Part shown: piece by piece, positions 42,601 to 50,136 of the stretch
Numbering within the stretch: the stretch's first letter is position 1
How the letters are laid out: each line of letters opens with the position of its first letter
Assembly (NCBI GenBank): GCA_036387415.1
Contig: DASVTU010000002.1
Location: 1 to 64,000 of the forward strand
DNA length: 64,000 nt
Direction: 5' to 3'
Source of the DNA: DASVTU01 sp036387415
GTDB taxonomy: Bacteria > Acidobacteriota > Blastocatellia > Pyrinomonadales > Pyrinomonadaceae
The notes under the pieces: model-generated
Databases searched by the model: none
Told to the model about the DNA's origin: nothing
What the model saw: only the letters and a program-made list of their open reading frames with translations
Made by a program: the position numbers and the translations under genes

Positions 42601-42829
42601 TGGCGGTGAGCGATTCAATCGTGAGTGGTTCGATGTAGGTGCGGTCGGCGGTTTCGGGGTCGGTCATGATGGTTGCGGGGTTCGAGTTGACCAACACCAC
42701 CTCATAGCCTTCCGCCCTCAGAGCCTTGCACGCCTGCGTGCCGGAATAGTCGAATTCGGCGGCCTGTCCAATCACAATCGGCCCGGAACCGATGAGCAAA
42801 ATTTTCTGTATATCTGTGCGTTTAGGCAT
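39569..42829 (-). CDS. carB: Carbamoyl-phosphate synthase large subunit
   Basis: Makes carbamoyl phosphate from glutamine-derived ammonia, bicarbonate and two ATP, for pyrimidine and arginine synthesis. The 1086-aa protein has two ATP-grasp halves: KILLIGSGPIVIGQAAEFDYSG at the start and KIMILGSGPNRIGQGIEFDYCC near 560, each with its metal-binding NPRxSRSSA or NPRASRTVP motif, then a C-terminal MGS-like allosteric domain (AFISVNDSDKGQAVVLARRL). The last 21 residues (FKFQDSGWKSEANLALKLES) are unlike CarB and are encoded by repeat J1, so the natural end has been extended. carA is not adjacent. An unbroken antisense frame across the gene is a composition artefact. Confidence 0.97.
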   Translation of the reverse strand: MPKRTDIQKILLIGSGPIVIGQAAEFDYSGTQACKALRAEGYEVVLVNSNPATIMTDPETADRTYIEPLTIESLTAIIRRERPQALLPTVGGQTALNLAIALSEAGVLDEYGVEMIGAKREAVKVAEDRRLFKKAMDEEGLPMPRGGFARTWAEAEELVEATGYPAIIRPSFTLGGTGGGIAFNPEEYEEIVHTGLAASPIHEVLIEESILGWKEYELEVMRDLADNVVIICSIENFDPMGVHTGDSITVAPAQTLTDVEYQTLRDMSIAVIRKVGVETGGSNIQFAVNPANGEIRIIEMNPRVSRSSALASKATGFPIAKIAAKLAVGYTLDEIPNDITKKTPASFEPTIDYVVAKIPKWNFEKFREAEDVLGTQMKSVGEVMAIGRTFKEALFKGLRSLEATTPLRLENVADDELQRKLARPNSQRFSYITYALQHGWSIPEIHRLSRIDPWFLEQLQDVMQVQDEIDGRELAAVSTEALREAKEVGLSDRRIAYLTGSHEDEVRAHRKSLGVVPVYKRVDTCGAEFESHTPYLYSTYEEEDEAAPTNARKIMILGSGPNRIGQGIEFDYCCCHASFALHEAGFETIMVNCNPETVSTDYDTSDRLYFEPLTFEDVMNIIDVERPEGVIVQFGGQTPLNLAMRLHEAGAPIIGTSPDSIDLAEDRKRFGTLLNELGIPQPENGTATSSEEAKVVAARIGYPVLVRPSYVLGGRAMAIVYDERTLDEYMRTAVEASQQRPVLIDKFLERAAEFDVDALSDDETCVVAGIQEHIEEAGIHSGDSSCVLPPQRIAPEHLETMRHYTRILARALGVRGLLNIQYAIKDDRVYVLEVNPRASRTVPFVSKATGVPLARVAALVMAGRPLSSFGLPPDLSVTRFFIKSPVFPFVKFPGVDPVLSPEMHSTGEVMGIGESFGEAYAKAMLGAGLELPASGMAFISVNDSDKGQAVVLARRLARLGFSLMATLGTASRLKEVGLDVETVFKVNEGRPNIADKIKQDEIALIINTPLGRASHYDEQAIRRAALQHGVACVTTMTGAQAVVEAIMARETTDIEVISLQELHEDSFKFQDSGWKSEANLALKLES

Positions 42830-42889
42830 CTGTGGCTATCTGATTCGCGGTTTGAAAAGGGATTATCTTGAACCTCTCACGGTCACGGC

Positions 42890-42895
42890 ATTATA
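42890..42895 (-). promoter_or_regulatory. Candidate carB -10 box
   Basis: A perfect TATAAT on the minus strand (42895-42890), about 60 nt before the carB ATG. The -35 region (TTCGTC with an 18-nt spacer) is weak. Confidence 0.45.
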
Positions 42896-43018
42896 CACAC
42901 GGATACGTCGGACGACGAACCGTGCCCGATTCTGCGGAACAAATCGAGATGCGACTGATGAAGTTGAACTGATGCGGGATGGGAGATTCGTGCACGGAAG
43001 CGACGCAGAGAAGCGCGT

Positions 43019-43840
43019 CTACATTTTGGCGTCGAAGCTGCGGCGGTAGTCTTCGCCTTCGACGGCGACGGTTTTGCACATTTCGTAGAGGCGCGAGCGG
43101 AGACGGACGCCGATGCGGTCTTCGAGGGTTTCGTCGGTGGGCGAGCGGCGCGTGTCGAGATAGTTAGTGGTGAAGATGGTAAGTTTCTTGTCGTTGTAGC
43201 GCGTGCCGATGATTTGCATCATCGTGTCTTTGACCCAATCAGTCGGCTTCGACGCGCCGAGTTCGTCTAAGACCAGCACTTCGGCCTGATAGACGGGCGC
43301 GAGCAGACGCATCTCCGACGTTTGCGAAATCTTGTTGTAGGAATCCTGAATCTCTTTGAGCAGCGAACCGAACTCGTAGAACAGACACGGCACGCCCTTC
43401 TCCAAAAGCCCGCGCAGGATGGCGACCGACAGGTGCGTCTTTCCGACGCCGACCGTGCCCATAAACAACAGTCCCCTATCCACCGCCGGATATTCGCGGA
43501 CGAGGCGGAAAGCGTAGTTGAAGGCTTTGAGTTGCGAGCCGTTGCCCTGCGCCGGATAGTAACTTTGCAAGGAGCAGTTGTCGTAGCGACGCGGGATGCG
43601 CGCTTCTTCGATGAGTTTGGTGCGATTGTTTTCCGTGCGGCAGTCGCAGCGTCGCGCGCCTTTGCCGGAGACGACTTCGTAACCCGTCCCGAAGCAACGC
43701 GGGCAGACCGATGGCTCATTGGCGACGCGCGGCGGCTTGATTGACTTTCCGACACTGGCGGGCGCAGACGGAACCTCTGCCTCTTCCCTTTCGGGCACGG
43801 CGAAAAGTTGCGGCTGCTTTTTGGCGTTGTCGGAAGACAT
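43019..43840 (-). CDS. DnaC/DnaI-like AAA+ helicase loader with a zinc ribbon
   Basis: A 273-aa ATPase. Residues 46-67 contain CPRC and CDC, a zinc ribbon, after a low-complexity start. The AAA+ core follows: Walker A GTVGVGKTH (128-136), Walker B EVLVLDELGA, sensor 1 LTIFTTNYLD, and EDRIGVRLRSRLYEMC with the arginine finger. This layout is that of DnaC/DnaI helicase loaders and of IstB. No transposase gene is nearby, so a replication role is favoured. Confidence 0.9.
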   Translation of the reverse strand: MSSDNAKKQPQLFAVPEREEAEVPSAPASVGKSIKPPRVANEPSVCPRCFGTGYEVVSGKGARRCDCRTENNRTKLIEEARIPRRYDNCSLQSYYPAQGNGSQLKAFNYAFRLVREYPAVDRGLLFMGTVGVGKTHLSVAILRGLLEKGVPCLFYEFGSLLKEIQDSYNKISQTSEMRLLAPVYQAEVLVLDELGASKPTDWVKDTMMQIIGTRYNDKKLTIFTTNYLDTRRSPTDETLEDRIGVRLRSRLYEMCKTVAVEGEDYRRSFDAKM

Positions 43841-43991
43841 GCTTGAGAGAGTGTTTCTTTCAGAATCCCGTTTGCAATTTCGTCGCGCGGGGGTGTGACT
43901 TCGTTGGCGCGACTGGCTTCCGTACTACTTTGAAAACCTTTACCCGTGCAGAGCGAGGCGGATTATAGCACTCGAAACAGAGAAAGCAAGA

Positions 43992-44143
43992 GCAGAGGTT
44001 GGAGGCTACAGGTCGGAGGTCAGTAACCGCATAAAACGCTATTTTTCGTCTTATTTTTTCTGTCTCGCAATCTGGCTGCTCGATGCAAAGCGACTACAAG
44101 ATGCGAGATTTTTCTGACCGCTAATCTCTAACCTCTGACCTCT
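43992..44143. repeat. Tandem-heptamer hairpin, family D (GGTCAGA), copy 2
   Basis: Left arm 43992-44023 (GAGGTTG GAGGCTA ... GGTCGGA GGTCAG), right arm 44121-44143 (CTAACCTCTGACCTCT). The 97-nt loop is AT-rich in its first part. The right arm contains the TAG stop of the bi-domain oxidoreductase gene. Confidence 0.75.
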
Positions 44144-46320
44144 TTCGCTTCCCTCGTCCGCAGCGACTCGCGTATGCGGAAGGTGGCGCGCGTGGTGGCG
44201 GCTAAATCTTCGAGCGCGATGGGCGCGTCGCGGCCTTCGAGCACGACGGCACACGCGGCGCGCACTTCGTCCGCCTGTCCCTTATCCTGTGCGCGCAGTT
44301 TCGTCTTCTCCTCGCGCCCGTCGCGGTAAGCGGTGGCGCTGCGAAAATCTTCGATAACGAAGGCGCGCCCCTCGCCGAAGATTTCGATGCGTTCTTTGGC
44401 GAGCGCGCGGTCGCCTTCGGCGAGATAGGCGATGGAGCCATTGGAGCCGTCGGCGAAGCCGAGGCTAATCATCACCGAGTCTTCATCAACAATCTGATGA
44501 CTACGCGCCGCGACCGATTCAGCATAGACGCGCGCCACGGTGCTCGCTGTCCAGAACTGCATGAGGTCGATGAAATGGCAGACTTCGCCGATGATGCGCC
44601 CGCCGCCTTCGCGTTCGTCATGTACCCAATGCTCGCGTGGGATGCGTCCGGCATTGACGCGATAGACGATGGAGAGTGGCGACTGACGACCGGCAAAGAA
44701 CTCTGCGGCAGCGCGTGCGTGCGGCGAGAAGCGACGATTGAAGCCGACCATCAAACGTGCTCCCGTCGCCGTCGCAGCCGCCCTCGCCGCTGCCAACACT
44801 TCGTCCAATTCCTCATCCGACAATGCCAGAGGCTTTTCTACAAAGACGTGTTTCCCCGCGCGTAAGGCCTCGACCGCAAGAGGTGCGTGCGTGTCGTGGC
44901 GCGTGGCGATGACAACCAGATTCACGTCCTCGTCACGAATCACTTCATCCGCGCTCGACGCAGCGACGCCGAAGCCGAACTGCTTTCCGATGTCGTGCGC
45001 CGTCACGCCTGACGCCGTGGCAATCGAACGAAATTCTGCGCCCGCCGCTTTGAAGTTCGGCAAGAGCATCGCCTTCGCATAAGTGCCCGCGCCAATCAAA
45101 CCGATGCGGACGCTTCTCTCAGACTTCTTCGTCGCCACGGACTCCGACGTGCTCCGCACGTCGCCGCGTAATTCGATGCGGCGTTGAATCTCTCTCTCCG
45201 CATCGTATTCGAGCAAGACGCCGAGATAGGATTCGCCCGTTTCGCCCGTAATCAACTGATAAGCGCGTTCGCCTTCTCCGATAGCGTAGCGGTGCGTCGT
45301 CAGGCGTTTGACATCGACGCTTCCGGCGGCAATCAAATCGAGAAACGCTTCGATGTTGCGCCCCTCCGTCCAACGCACGTAGGCGAACGGATAATCGTGT
45401 CCGCGCTCCTCGTATGCGGGGTCGTAGCGCCCCGGCCCGTACGACATGGAAATCTGCAACGAGAGTTCGCGTTTGAAGTAGAGGTCGCGCGGCACTTCCA
45501 TCCCGACGAGACCGACAACCACGACGCGTCCCTTCAGACGCGAAACTTCGCCCGCCAATTCCAGAGGCTCGTTCGACGACGTAGCCGCCGTAATCAACAC
45601 CGCATCAGCGCCGCGCCCGCGCGTCCAATCGAGCACTGATTTCTTCGTCTCGGCGGAGAGCACGCTGCCGCGTTCGGCTCCGAGTCCTTGTGCGAGTTCG
45701 ATCTTCTGCGCGTCCAAATCGACGCCGAAGACACGGCAACCGTTGGCCTTGAGCAACTGCACCGTGAGTTGTCCGAGAAGCCCCAAACCAACCACCACCA
45801 CCGCTTCGCCGAGCGTCGGCTGAGCGAGGCGCACGCCCTGCAAAGCAATCGCGCCGAGCGTGCCATACGCCGCCTCTCCAAACCCGATGCCCTCCGGCAC
45901 GCGCACGCACAGATTCTTCGGCACAGACAAAACTTCCGCATGCGACGCATAGCCGACACCCGCGCACGCCACGCGGTCGCCCGCGCGAAACTCCGTCACG
46001 TCTTCCCCGACCGCGACGACCACACCCGACGCGCTATAGCCGAGCGCCGTCGAGGTTTCGAGTTTGGAGCGCACGGCGTTGACGGTCGCCAGCAAGCCTT
46101 CGTCGCGCGTCCTCTGCAAAGCCTTCTTGACTAACTCCGGCTGCTCCACCGCCCTCGTCAATAGACTCTTGCGTCCCGTGTCCACCGTCAGGCGTTCCGT
46201 CCCCGCGCTAATCAGAGAGGCACGCGCACGCACCAGCACGCGTCCCCTCTGCGCCGACGGTACAGGCACTTCCGTCACCTTGACCTCGCCCGTTTTAAGA
46301 TTTTGCAAAATCTGTTTCAT
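44128..46320 (-). CDS. Bi-domain oxidoreductase: zinc-type alcohol dehydrogenase fused to Gfo/Idh/MocA
   Basis: A 730-aa fusion. Residues 1-380 are a medium-chain dehydrogenase (AGTERLTVDTGRKSL, LGYSASGVVVAVGEDV, AVVVVGLGLLGQLTVQLLKANGC for NAD(P) binding). Residues 405-720 are a Gfo/Idh/MocA oxidoreductase (VRIGLIGAGTYAKAMLLPNF, HVFVEKPLAL, IGEVCHFIDLMQFW). Such fusions occur in polysaccharide and glycan gene clusters, but no sugar cluster lies beside it here. Its final residues (AKEVRG) and stop are encoded by the arm of repeat D2. Substrate unknown. Confidence 0.9.
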   Translation of the reverse strand: MKQILQNLKTGEVKVTEVPVPSAQRGRVLVRARASLISAGTERLTVDTGRKSLLTRAVEQPELVKKALQRTRDEGLLATVNAVRSKLETSTALGYSASGVVVAVGEDVTEFRAGDRVACAGVGYASHAEVLSVPKNLCVRVPEGIGFGEAAYGTLGAIALQGVRLAQPTLGEAVVVVGLGLLGQLTVQLLKANGCRVFGVDLDAQKIELAQGLGAERGSVLSAETKKSVLDWTRGRGADAVLITAATSSNEPLELAGEVSRLKGRVVVVGLVGMEVPRDLYFKRELSLQISMSYGPGRYDPAYEERGHDYPFAYVRWTEGRNIEAFLDLIAAGSVDVKRLTTHRYAIGEGERAYQLITGETGESYLGVLLEYDAEREIQRRIELRGDVRSTSESVATKKSERSVRIGLIGAGTYAKAMLLPNFKAAGAEFRSIATASGVTAHDIGKQFGFGVAASSADEVIRDEDVNLVVIATRHDTHAPLAVEALRAGKHVFVEKPLALSDEELDEVLAAARAAATATGARLMVGFNRRFSPHARAAAEFFAGRQSPLSIVYRVNAGRIPREHWVHDEREGGGRIIGEVCHFIDLMQFWTASTVARVYAESVAARSHQIVDEDSVMISLGFADGSNGSIAYLAEGDRALAKERIEIFGEGRAFVIEDFRSATAYRDGREEKTKLRAQDKGQADEVRAACAVVLEGRDAPIALEDLAATTRATFRIRESLRTREAKEVRG

Positions 46321-46324
46321 GAAG

Positions 46325-46449
46325 CAGTAGACAGTAACCAGTAGACAGTAGTCAGTAGAAAAGCATGTCGCGTGTTGTTGAGGTTAAGAGACGTGATGAA
46401 GAAGCGTCAAACCGAAGTTCTTATGCTGGCTGCTGTCTACTAGCTACTG
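46325..46449. repeat. Tandem-heptamer hairpin, family A (CAGTAGN), copy 5
   Basis: Left arm 46325-46358, right arm 46425-46449. The 66-nt loop (AAAAGCATGTCGCGTGTTG to AGTTCTTATGCTGG) aligns closely with that of copy 1. It fills the spacer between the small zinc-ribbon protein gene and the bi-domain oxidoreductase gene. Confidence 0.9.
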
Positions 46450-46452
46450 TTT

Positions 46453-46611
46453 TTAGATTATCCTGAAAAGTAGTTCGAGCAGGCCGAGCACACTGGCGGC
46501 GGCGAGAATGACGAGGACGATGATGTGCGGCCAACGAAGCACGAAACGGCGGCACGCGCCGCATTTCATGCCAGCCATCTTCAGAGGTCGGTTACAGTAG
46601 AGACATCTCAT
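46453..46611 (-). CDS. Small zinc-ribbon membrane protein
   Basis: A 52-aa protein: MRCLYCNRPLKMAGMKCGACRRF, a two-CxxC zinc ribbon, then RWPHIIVLVILAAASVLGLLELLF, one membrane helix. The frame extends upstream to 46836 but that part is Arg-rich without features, so ATG 46611 is preferred; no Shine-Dalgarno is seen. Function unknown. Confidence 0.55.
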   Translation of the reverse strand: MRCLYCNRPLKMAGMKCGACRRFVLRWPHIIVLVILAAASVLGLLELLFRII

Positions 46612-46880
46612 AAGGGAGCATGGGAGTACCCTTGCCTCAAGAATGCCATGACACGCGCGTGCAATCAAGCGCGAACACCACATTCTTTCTCGCACACCTC
46701 TCCTTCTTCCTCTGCATGCGTTCGCATTCGGCTTCCCGTCGCTTGCCGGACGCTGATGCGTTCGTGCCGCCCGCGCGCCCGTTGTGTTATATTTGTCGGC
46801 ACCGATGTTAATCCGACAGGAAATTTCGATGGTCATGCGTTCGTCTATCTTCGCGCGAAGGTTTTTTCGGGATTAGCCGC

Positions 46881-47336
46881 ATGAGCATTCTACAAGGACT
46901 GCTGAGAAAACTCGGCATTCAAACGACTTCCGCGCCTCGTGCCACGCTCCGCGTCTTTCTCCTCGACGACGATACGCTCCGCCACGAATGGTTCGCCAAA
47001 CGTTTCAAGCATGACCACTTGGACATTGCCATCAATCCCGCGCAGGCCATCGAACTGCTCGCCGCATCCTCCTACGATGCTATCTTTCTCGACCACGACC
47101 TCCTGCCCGAACACTATCACTCCGACACGCTGGACGACGAACGCACAGGCTTTGCCGTCGCCGCATGGCTCGCCGCCAATCCCCAACACCAGAAGTCTTC
47201 GAGCATCATGGTACACACGCGCAACGCCGACGGGGCGATGCGAATGGTCGAAGAATTGCGCCGCGCTGGACGCCAAGCCGAGTACGTTCCCTTCCCCATC
47301 CTCTCGCCAAAAATCAAAAACTACTGGCATCGTTAA
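46881..47336 (+). CDS. Cyclic-phosphate processing receiver (cREC) domain protein
   Basis: A 151-aa single-domain protein with a receiver-like fold: RVFLLDDDTLRHEWF (Asp 29-31), YDAIFLDHDL (Asp 71, Asp 73), RTGFAVAAWLAANPQH and SSIMVHTRNADGAMRMVEEL. The family is linked in the literature to cyclic-phosphate processing. Here it stands alone, with no adjacent kinase or RNA-repair gene, so its role is open. Confidence 0.8.
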   Translation: MSILQGLLRKLGIQTTSAPRATLRVFLLDDDTLRHEWFAKRFKHDHLDIAINPAQAIELLAASSYDAIFLDHDLLPEHYHSDTLDDERTGFAVAAWLAANPQHQKSSSIMVHTRNADGAMRMVEELRRAGRQAEYVPFPILSPKIKNYWHR

Positions 47337-47487
47337 CGACTTTCTGCGCCCGTCGCATCTCCATCGACGGAAAACCTCTATGTTACACTTGTACCTTGCA
47401 AGTCGAATTTTTTGATTTTTCGGGTCAGTTTTAATTCGAGTAGAAATCATTCACAATTTAGCTTTGTCGTCCTTGAAGGAATCGAGA

Positions 47488-48753
47488 ATGAGAAACTTTT
47501 CTTCGCTCTTGATGTTCGTCTGCTGTGTGATGTTCTTAAACTGCGTCGTCGCGGAGGGGCAGCAAGCACGCGTGGAGACGCAGTTGACGAAAGAGGCACG
47601 CGCGTTGATGGCACGCACGGAGGTCGCGGCGGCCTTTGATTTCGTCGAGAAGAATCGTGACGAGACGTTGCGCGAATGGGAGGCGATTACGGAGGTCAAC
47701 GCGCCTTCGGGCAAGGAGCGCGAGCGGGCGCAGTACGTCGAGAGAATCCTGCGCGGGTACAATTTGGATAAGGTCTACTACGACCGGACGGGCAATCTCG
47801 TCGCCGTGCGTCGAGGCACGGGCGGCGGCCCGACGGTGGTGGTCGATGCACATCTGGACACGGTGTTTCAGCCCGGTTTGAAAATTGAAGCGACGATACG
47901 CGACGGCAAAATTTACGCGCCCGGCGTCGGCGACGACACGCGCAATATCGAAGCCATGCTGGCGAGTATCCGCGCGCTCAATCACGCCAAAATCAAGACG
48001 CGTGGCGATCTGATTTTTCTTTTCAGTGTAGAGGAAGAAACCTCTCTGCGCGGCGCGGAGGAGTTCGTCAAAGATAACAGAGACAAAATCGACCACTACA
48101 TCGCGCTCGATGGCGGCTATGAGGGATTTACTTATGGCGGCATCGGCATCAACTGGTACAAGCATCACTTCATCGGCCCCGGCGGGCATACGCGTTCGAG
48201 AACTCCGCCCTACTCCGCGACGTTGCCACTCGCGCGCGCCATTGCGCGCATCTATGCCCTGCCGCTGCCCGCGAGTCCGCCGACGAACTTGAACATCGGC
48301 ATGATGGGCGGCTCCGAAGTCGTTAACGCTAAGGCTGCCGACGCGTGGTTTACCGTCGATTTACGTTCGACGAGTAATGAAGTGATGAGCGAGTTGGAGA
48401 AGAAGATTGCCGATATCCTGCGTGAGGAAGCCGGGCGCGAAGGGATGACGGTGAAGACGGAAGTGATTTCGACCACGCCCGCCGCGCAGATTCCCGGCCA
48501 TCGTGAGTCGCATCTTGTACGCATGACCGAAGCGGTTCATATCGCGATGGGTTTCGAGAATCCGCCGATTTCGCTGGCAGGTTCAAACAACTCAAGTGCG
48601 GCGCTGCTGTCGGGCGTCTCTGCGATTTCGACAGGCGCAGCCCCTTGCGGCGACTCCCACGCCCTCACCGAATGGTGCGAAATCGAACCTCTCTTCAAAG
48701 GCATCAAAAAGATTATCCTACTCGAACTCGCACTATCCCAGATGAGCAACTGA
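47488..48753 (+). CDS. Secreted M20-family metallopeptidase
   Basis: A 421-aa exported zinc peptidase: signal peptide (FSSLLMFVCCVMFLNCVVAEGQQ), VVVDAHLDTVF (metal His and Asp), YAPGVGDDTRNIEAMLA (bridging Asp), FSVEEETSLRGAEEF (catalytic Glu pair) and a dimerisation domain with GPGGHTRSRTPPYSATLPLARAI. It belongs to the dipeptidase/tripeptidase branch. ATG 47488 starts the signal peptide; the longer frame is not needed. Confidence 0.9.
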   Translation: MRNFSSLLMFVCCVMFLNCVVAEGQQARVETQLTKEARALMARTEVAAAFDFVEKNRDETLREWEAITEVNAPSGKERERAQYVERILRGYNLDKVYYDRTGNLVAVRRGTGGGPTVVVDAHLDTVFQPGLKIEATIRDGKIYAPGVGDDTRNIEAMLASIRALNHAKIKTRGDLIFLFSVEEETSLRGAEEFVKDNRDKIDHYIALDGGYEGFTYGGIGINWYKHHFIGPGGHTRSRTPPYSATLPLARAIARIYALPLPASPPTNLNIGMMGGSEVVNAKAADAWFTVDLRSTSNEVMSELEKKIADILREEAGREGMTVKTEVISTTPAAQIPGHRESHLVRMTEAVHIAMGFENPPISLAGSNNSSAALLSGVSAISTGAAPCGDSHALTEWCEIEPLFKGIKKIILLELALSQMSN

Positions 48754-48757
48754 AAGA

Positions 48758-48841
48758 ATTGATTCATTGACTCATTGGCTCATTTGAGACATTGATTTAA
48801 TCGGGCAATCAATGTCTCAAATGAGTCAATGAATCAACTCC
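48758..48841. repeat. Tandem-octamer hairpin, family I (ATTGACTC)
   Basis: Left arm 48758-48796, right arm 48808-48841. The right arm is the complement of the left except that the left has one more 8-nt unit (GGCTCATT). It lies between convergent genes, so it could also terminate both. Confidence 0.85.
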
Positions 48842-48846
48842 TTCCC

Positions 48847-50079
48847 TCATCCCTTCCTTTTCCTGCCCGGCCAAACTTTGGATAAAGCCCACGCGCCGAA
48901 AACGACGGCGGCTTTTCCTACGCTGAAGGAACGACCGCTGCGTCGCGTCGTCTTCGCGGGCGGTGCGTTAACGGAGGAGGCGTAGGCGTTTCGTTCGCGC
49001 GTGTTGGTGTTAGGAGTTTTGCTAGTCCTTTGTGTCGCGGCGTTGGTAGTCGTCTGTGAGGCTTTATCTCTTTGGCGGTGGGCGGTCGTGGTTTTGGAGG
49101 CGGTTGGCGTTGTTGCTGTGGCGTCGTCAGTACGGTCTGTCGTTTTGTCGTCAGGAGTCCTTTCGCCCGTTTTGTCGCCGGGACTCTTTTCGCCTTCCTC
49201 TTTGGCGTCGGGTGCGCCCGCTTCGGCGGCGGCGTGTTCAATCTCGGAATTTATTTCGCCGCCAATCAGTATCGCCGCGCCCGTCAGGTAGAACCAGAGC
49301 ATGAGGATAATGACCGCGCCGAGCGAGCCGTAGGTGGCGCTGTAGGAGTTGAAGAAATGGAGATAGGTGCGGAAGGCAAAGGAGACGAGCAACCAGAGCG
49401 CGACGCCGATTACCGCGCCGGGCGTTATCCATGTCCACTTGTGGTCGCGCAGGTCTGGTGCGAGATAGTAAATCAACGCGAAGGCGAGCAGGACGAAGGC
49501 GAGCACCACCGGCCATTGCAGAATCTTCCACGCCAATTCAAACGCTTCGCCGAGACCGAATTTGGCGGCGACCATCTCTGCGATACCGTGGCCGTAGAGG
49601 ACGAGCAGCAGTGCGGTGATAACCAAGACTGCGAGCGACACCGTCAGCAGAACCGCCACCCCGCGCGACTTCCACCACGGGCGAGTCTCCTTCACGTCAT
49701 AGGCGATGTTGAGCGATTCGCTGACCGCGCCCATGCCGTTTGAAGCAGCCCACAGCGCGGCGAGGATGCCGAAGGAGAGTTTGCCGCCGCCGCTTGCTTG
49801 CGTGACATCGTTGACGGTCGTGCTCACAAGGTCGGAGGCTTCTCCGGGCAGCACCGTGCTCAGATACCTGAAGAGGTCTGCGCGTAGCTCGCTGTTTTCT
49901 CCAGCGACAACGCCGAGCAGCGAGATGAGAAAGAGCAGCATCGGAAAGAGCGCGAGCAGAAAGTAGTATGCGAGTTGGGCGGCGCGACCGAAAACTTCGT
50001 CCTCGTTTATCTCCGACCAGACGCGACGCGCCAATTCCTTCCACGTTAAGCCGCCGAGTTCCCAAGACCAGACTGCCAT
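48847..50079 (-). CDS. YihY/BrkB-type membrane protein with a long disordered tail
   Basis: A 410-aa protein of the YihY/virulence factor BrkB family, with about six helices: RAAQLAYYFLLALFPMLLFLISLLG, FGILAALWAASNGMGAVSESLNIAYD, RGVAVLLTVSLAVLVITALLLVLYG and SLGAVIILMLWFYLTGAAILIGGEINSEIE. The last 120 residues are Thr/Lys/Asp/Arg-rich and disordered. ATG 50079 (MAVWSWEL) is chosen. Often mis-called RNase BN; transport function unproven. It follows lepB by 57 nt. Confidence 0.87.
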   Translation of the reverse strand: MAVWSWELGGLTWKELARRVWSEINEDEVFGRAAQLAYYFLLALFPMLLFLISLLGVVAGENSELRADLFRYLSTVLPGEASDLVSTTVNDVTQASGGGKLSFGILAALWAASNGMGAVSESLNIAYDVKETRPWWKSRGVAVLLTVSLAVLVITALLLVLYGHGIAEMVAAKFGLGEAFELAWKILQWPVVLAFVLLAFALIYYLAPDLRDHKWTWITPGAVIGVALWLLVSFAFRTYLHFFNSYSATYGSLGAVIILMLWFYLTGAAILIGGEINSEIEHAAAEAGAPDAKEEGEKSPGDKTGERTPDDKTTDRTDDATATTPTASKTTTAHRQRDKASQTTTNAATQRTSKTPNTNTRERNAYASSVNAPPAKTTRRSGRSFSVGKAAVVFGAWALSKVWPGRKRKG

Positions 50080-50136
50080 CGCTTTTGTCCCCCTTGCCAG
50101 TGGTAACCGCAGACCACGTATCACGGTCGTCGGAAG

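Noticed and set aside
39746..42871. Long open frame (over 1000 codons) on the plus strand across carB
   Set aside because: It is antisense to an unmistakable CarB and its translation is His/Arg/Asp/Glu-rich without any domain. Long antisense frames are expected from the codon usage and are seen opposite many genes here.
43019..43840. IstB transposition helper
   Set aside because: The AAA+ core is similar, but there is no IstA-type transposase beside it and it has an N-terminal zinc ribbon as in helicase loaders.
20817..46449. Tandem-word hairpins as ordinary rho-independent terminators
   Set aside because: Most lack a U-tract after the stem and lie between co-directional genes of one operon (nuo). 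Genuine terminators in the window (12876, 18833, 51931) have short GC-rich stems and T-runs and are not built of repeat words. Those between convergent genes (36815, 48758, 61673) may still terminate.
46612..46836. N-terminal extension of the small zinc-ribbon membrane protein
   Set aside because: The extra residues are Arg-rich without secondary-structure pattern; the CxxC ribbon begins naturally at ATG 46611.
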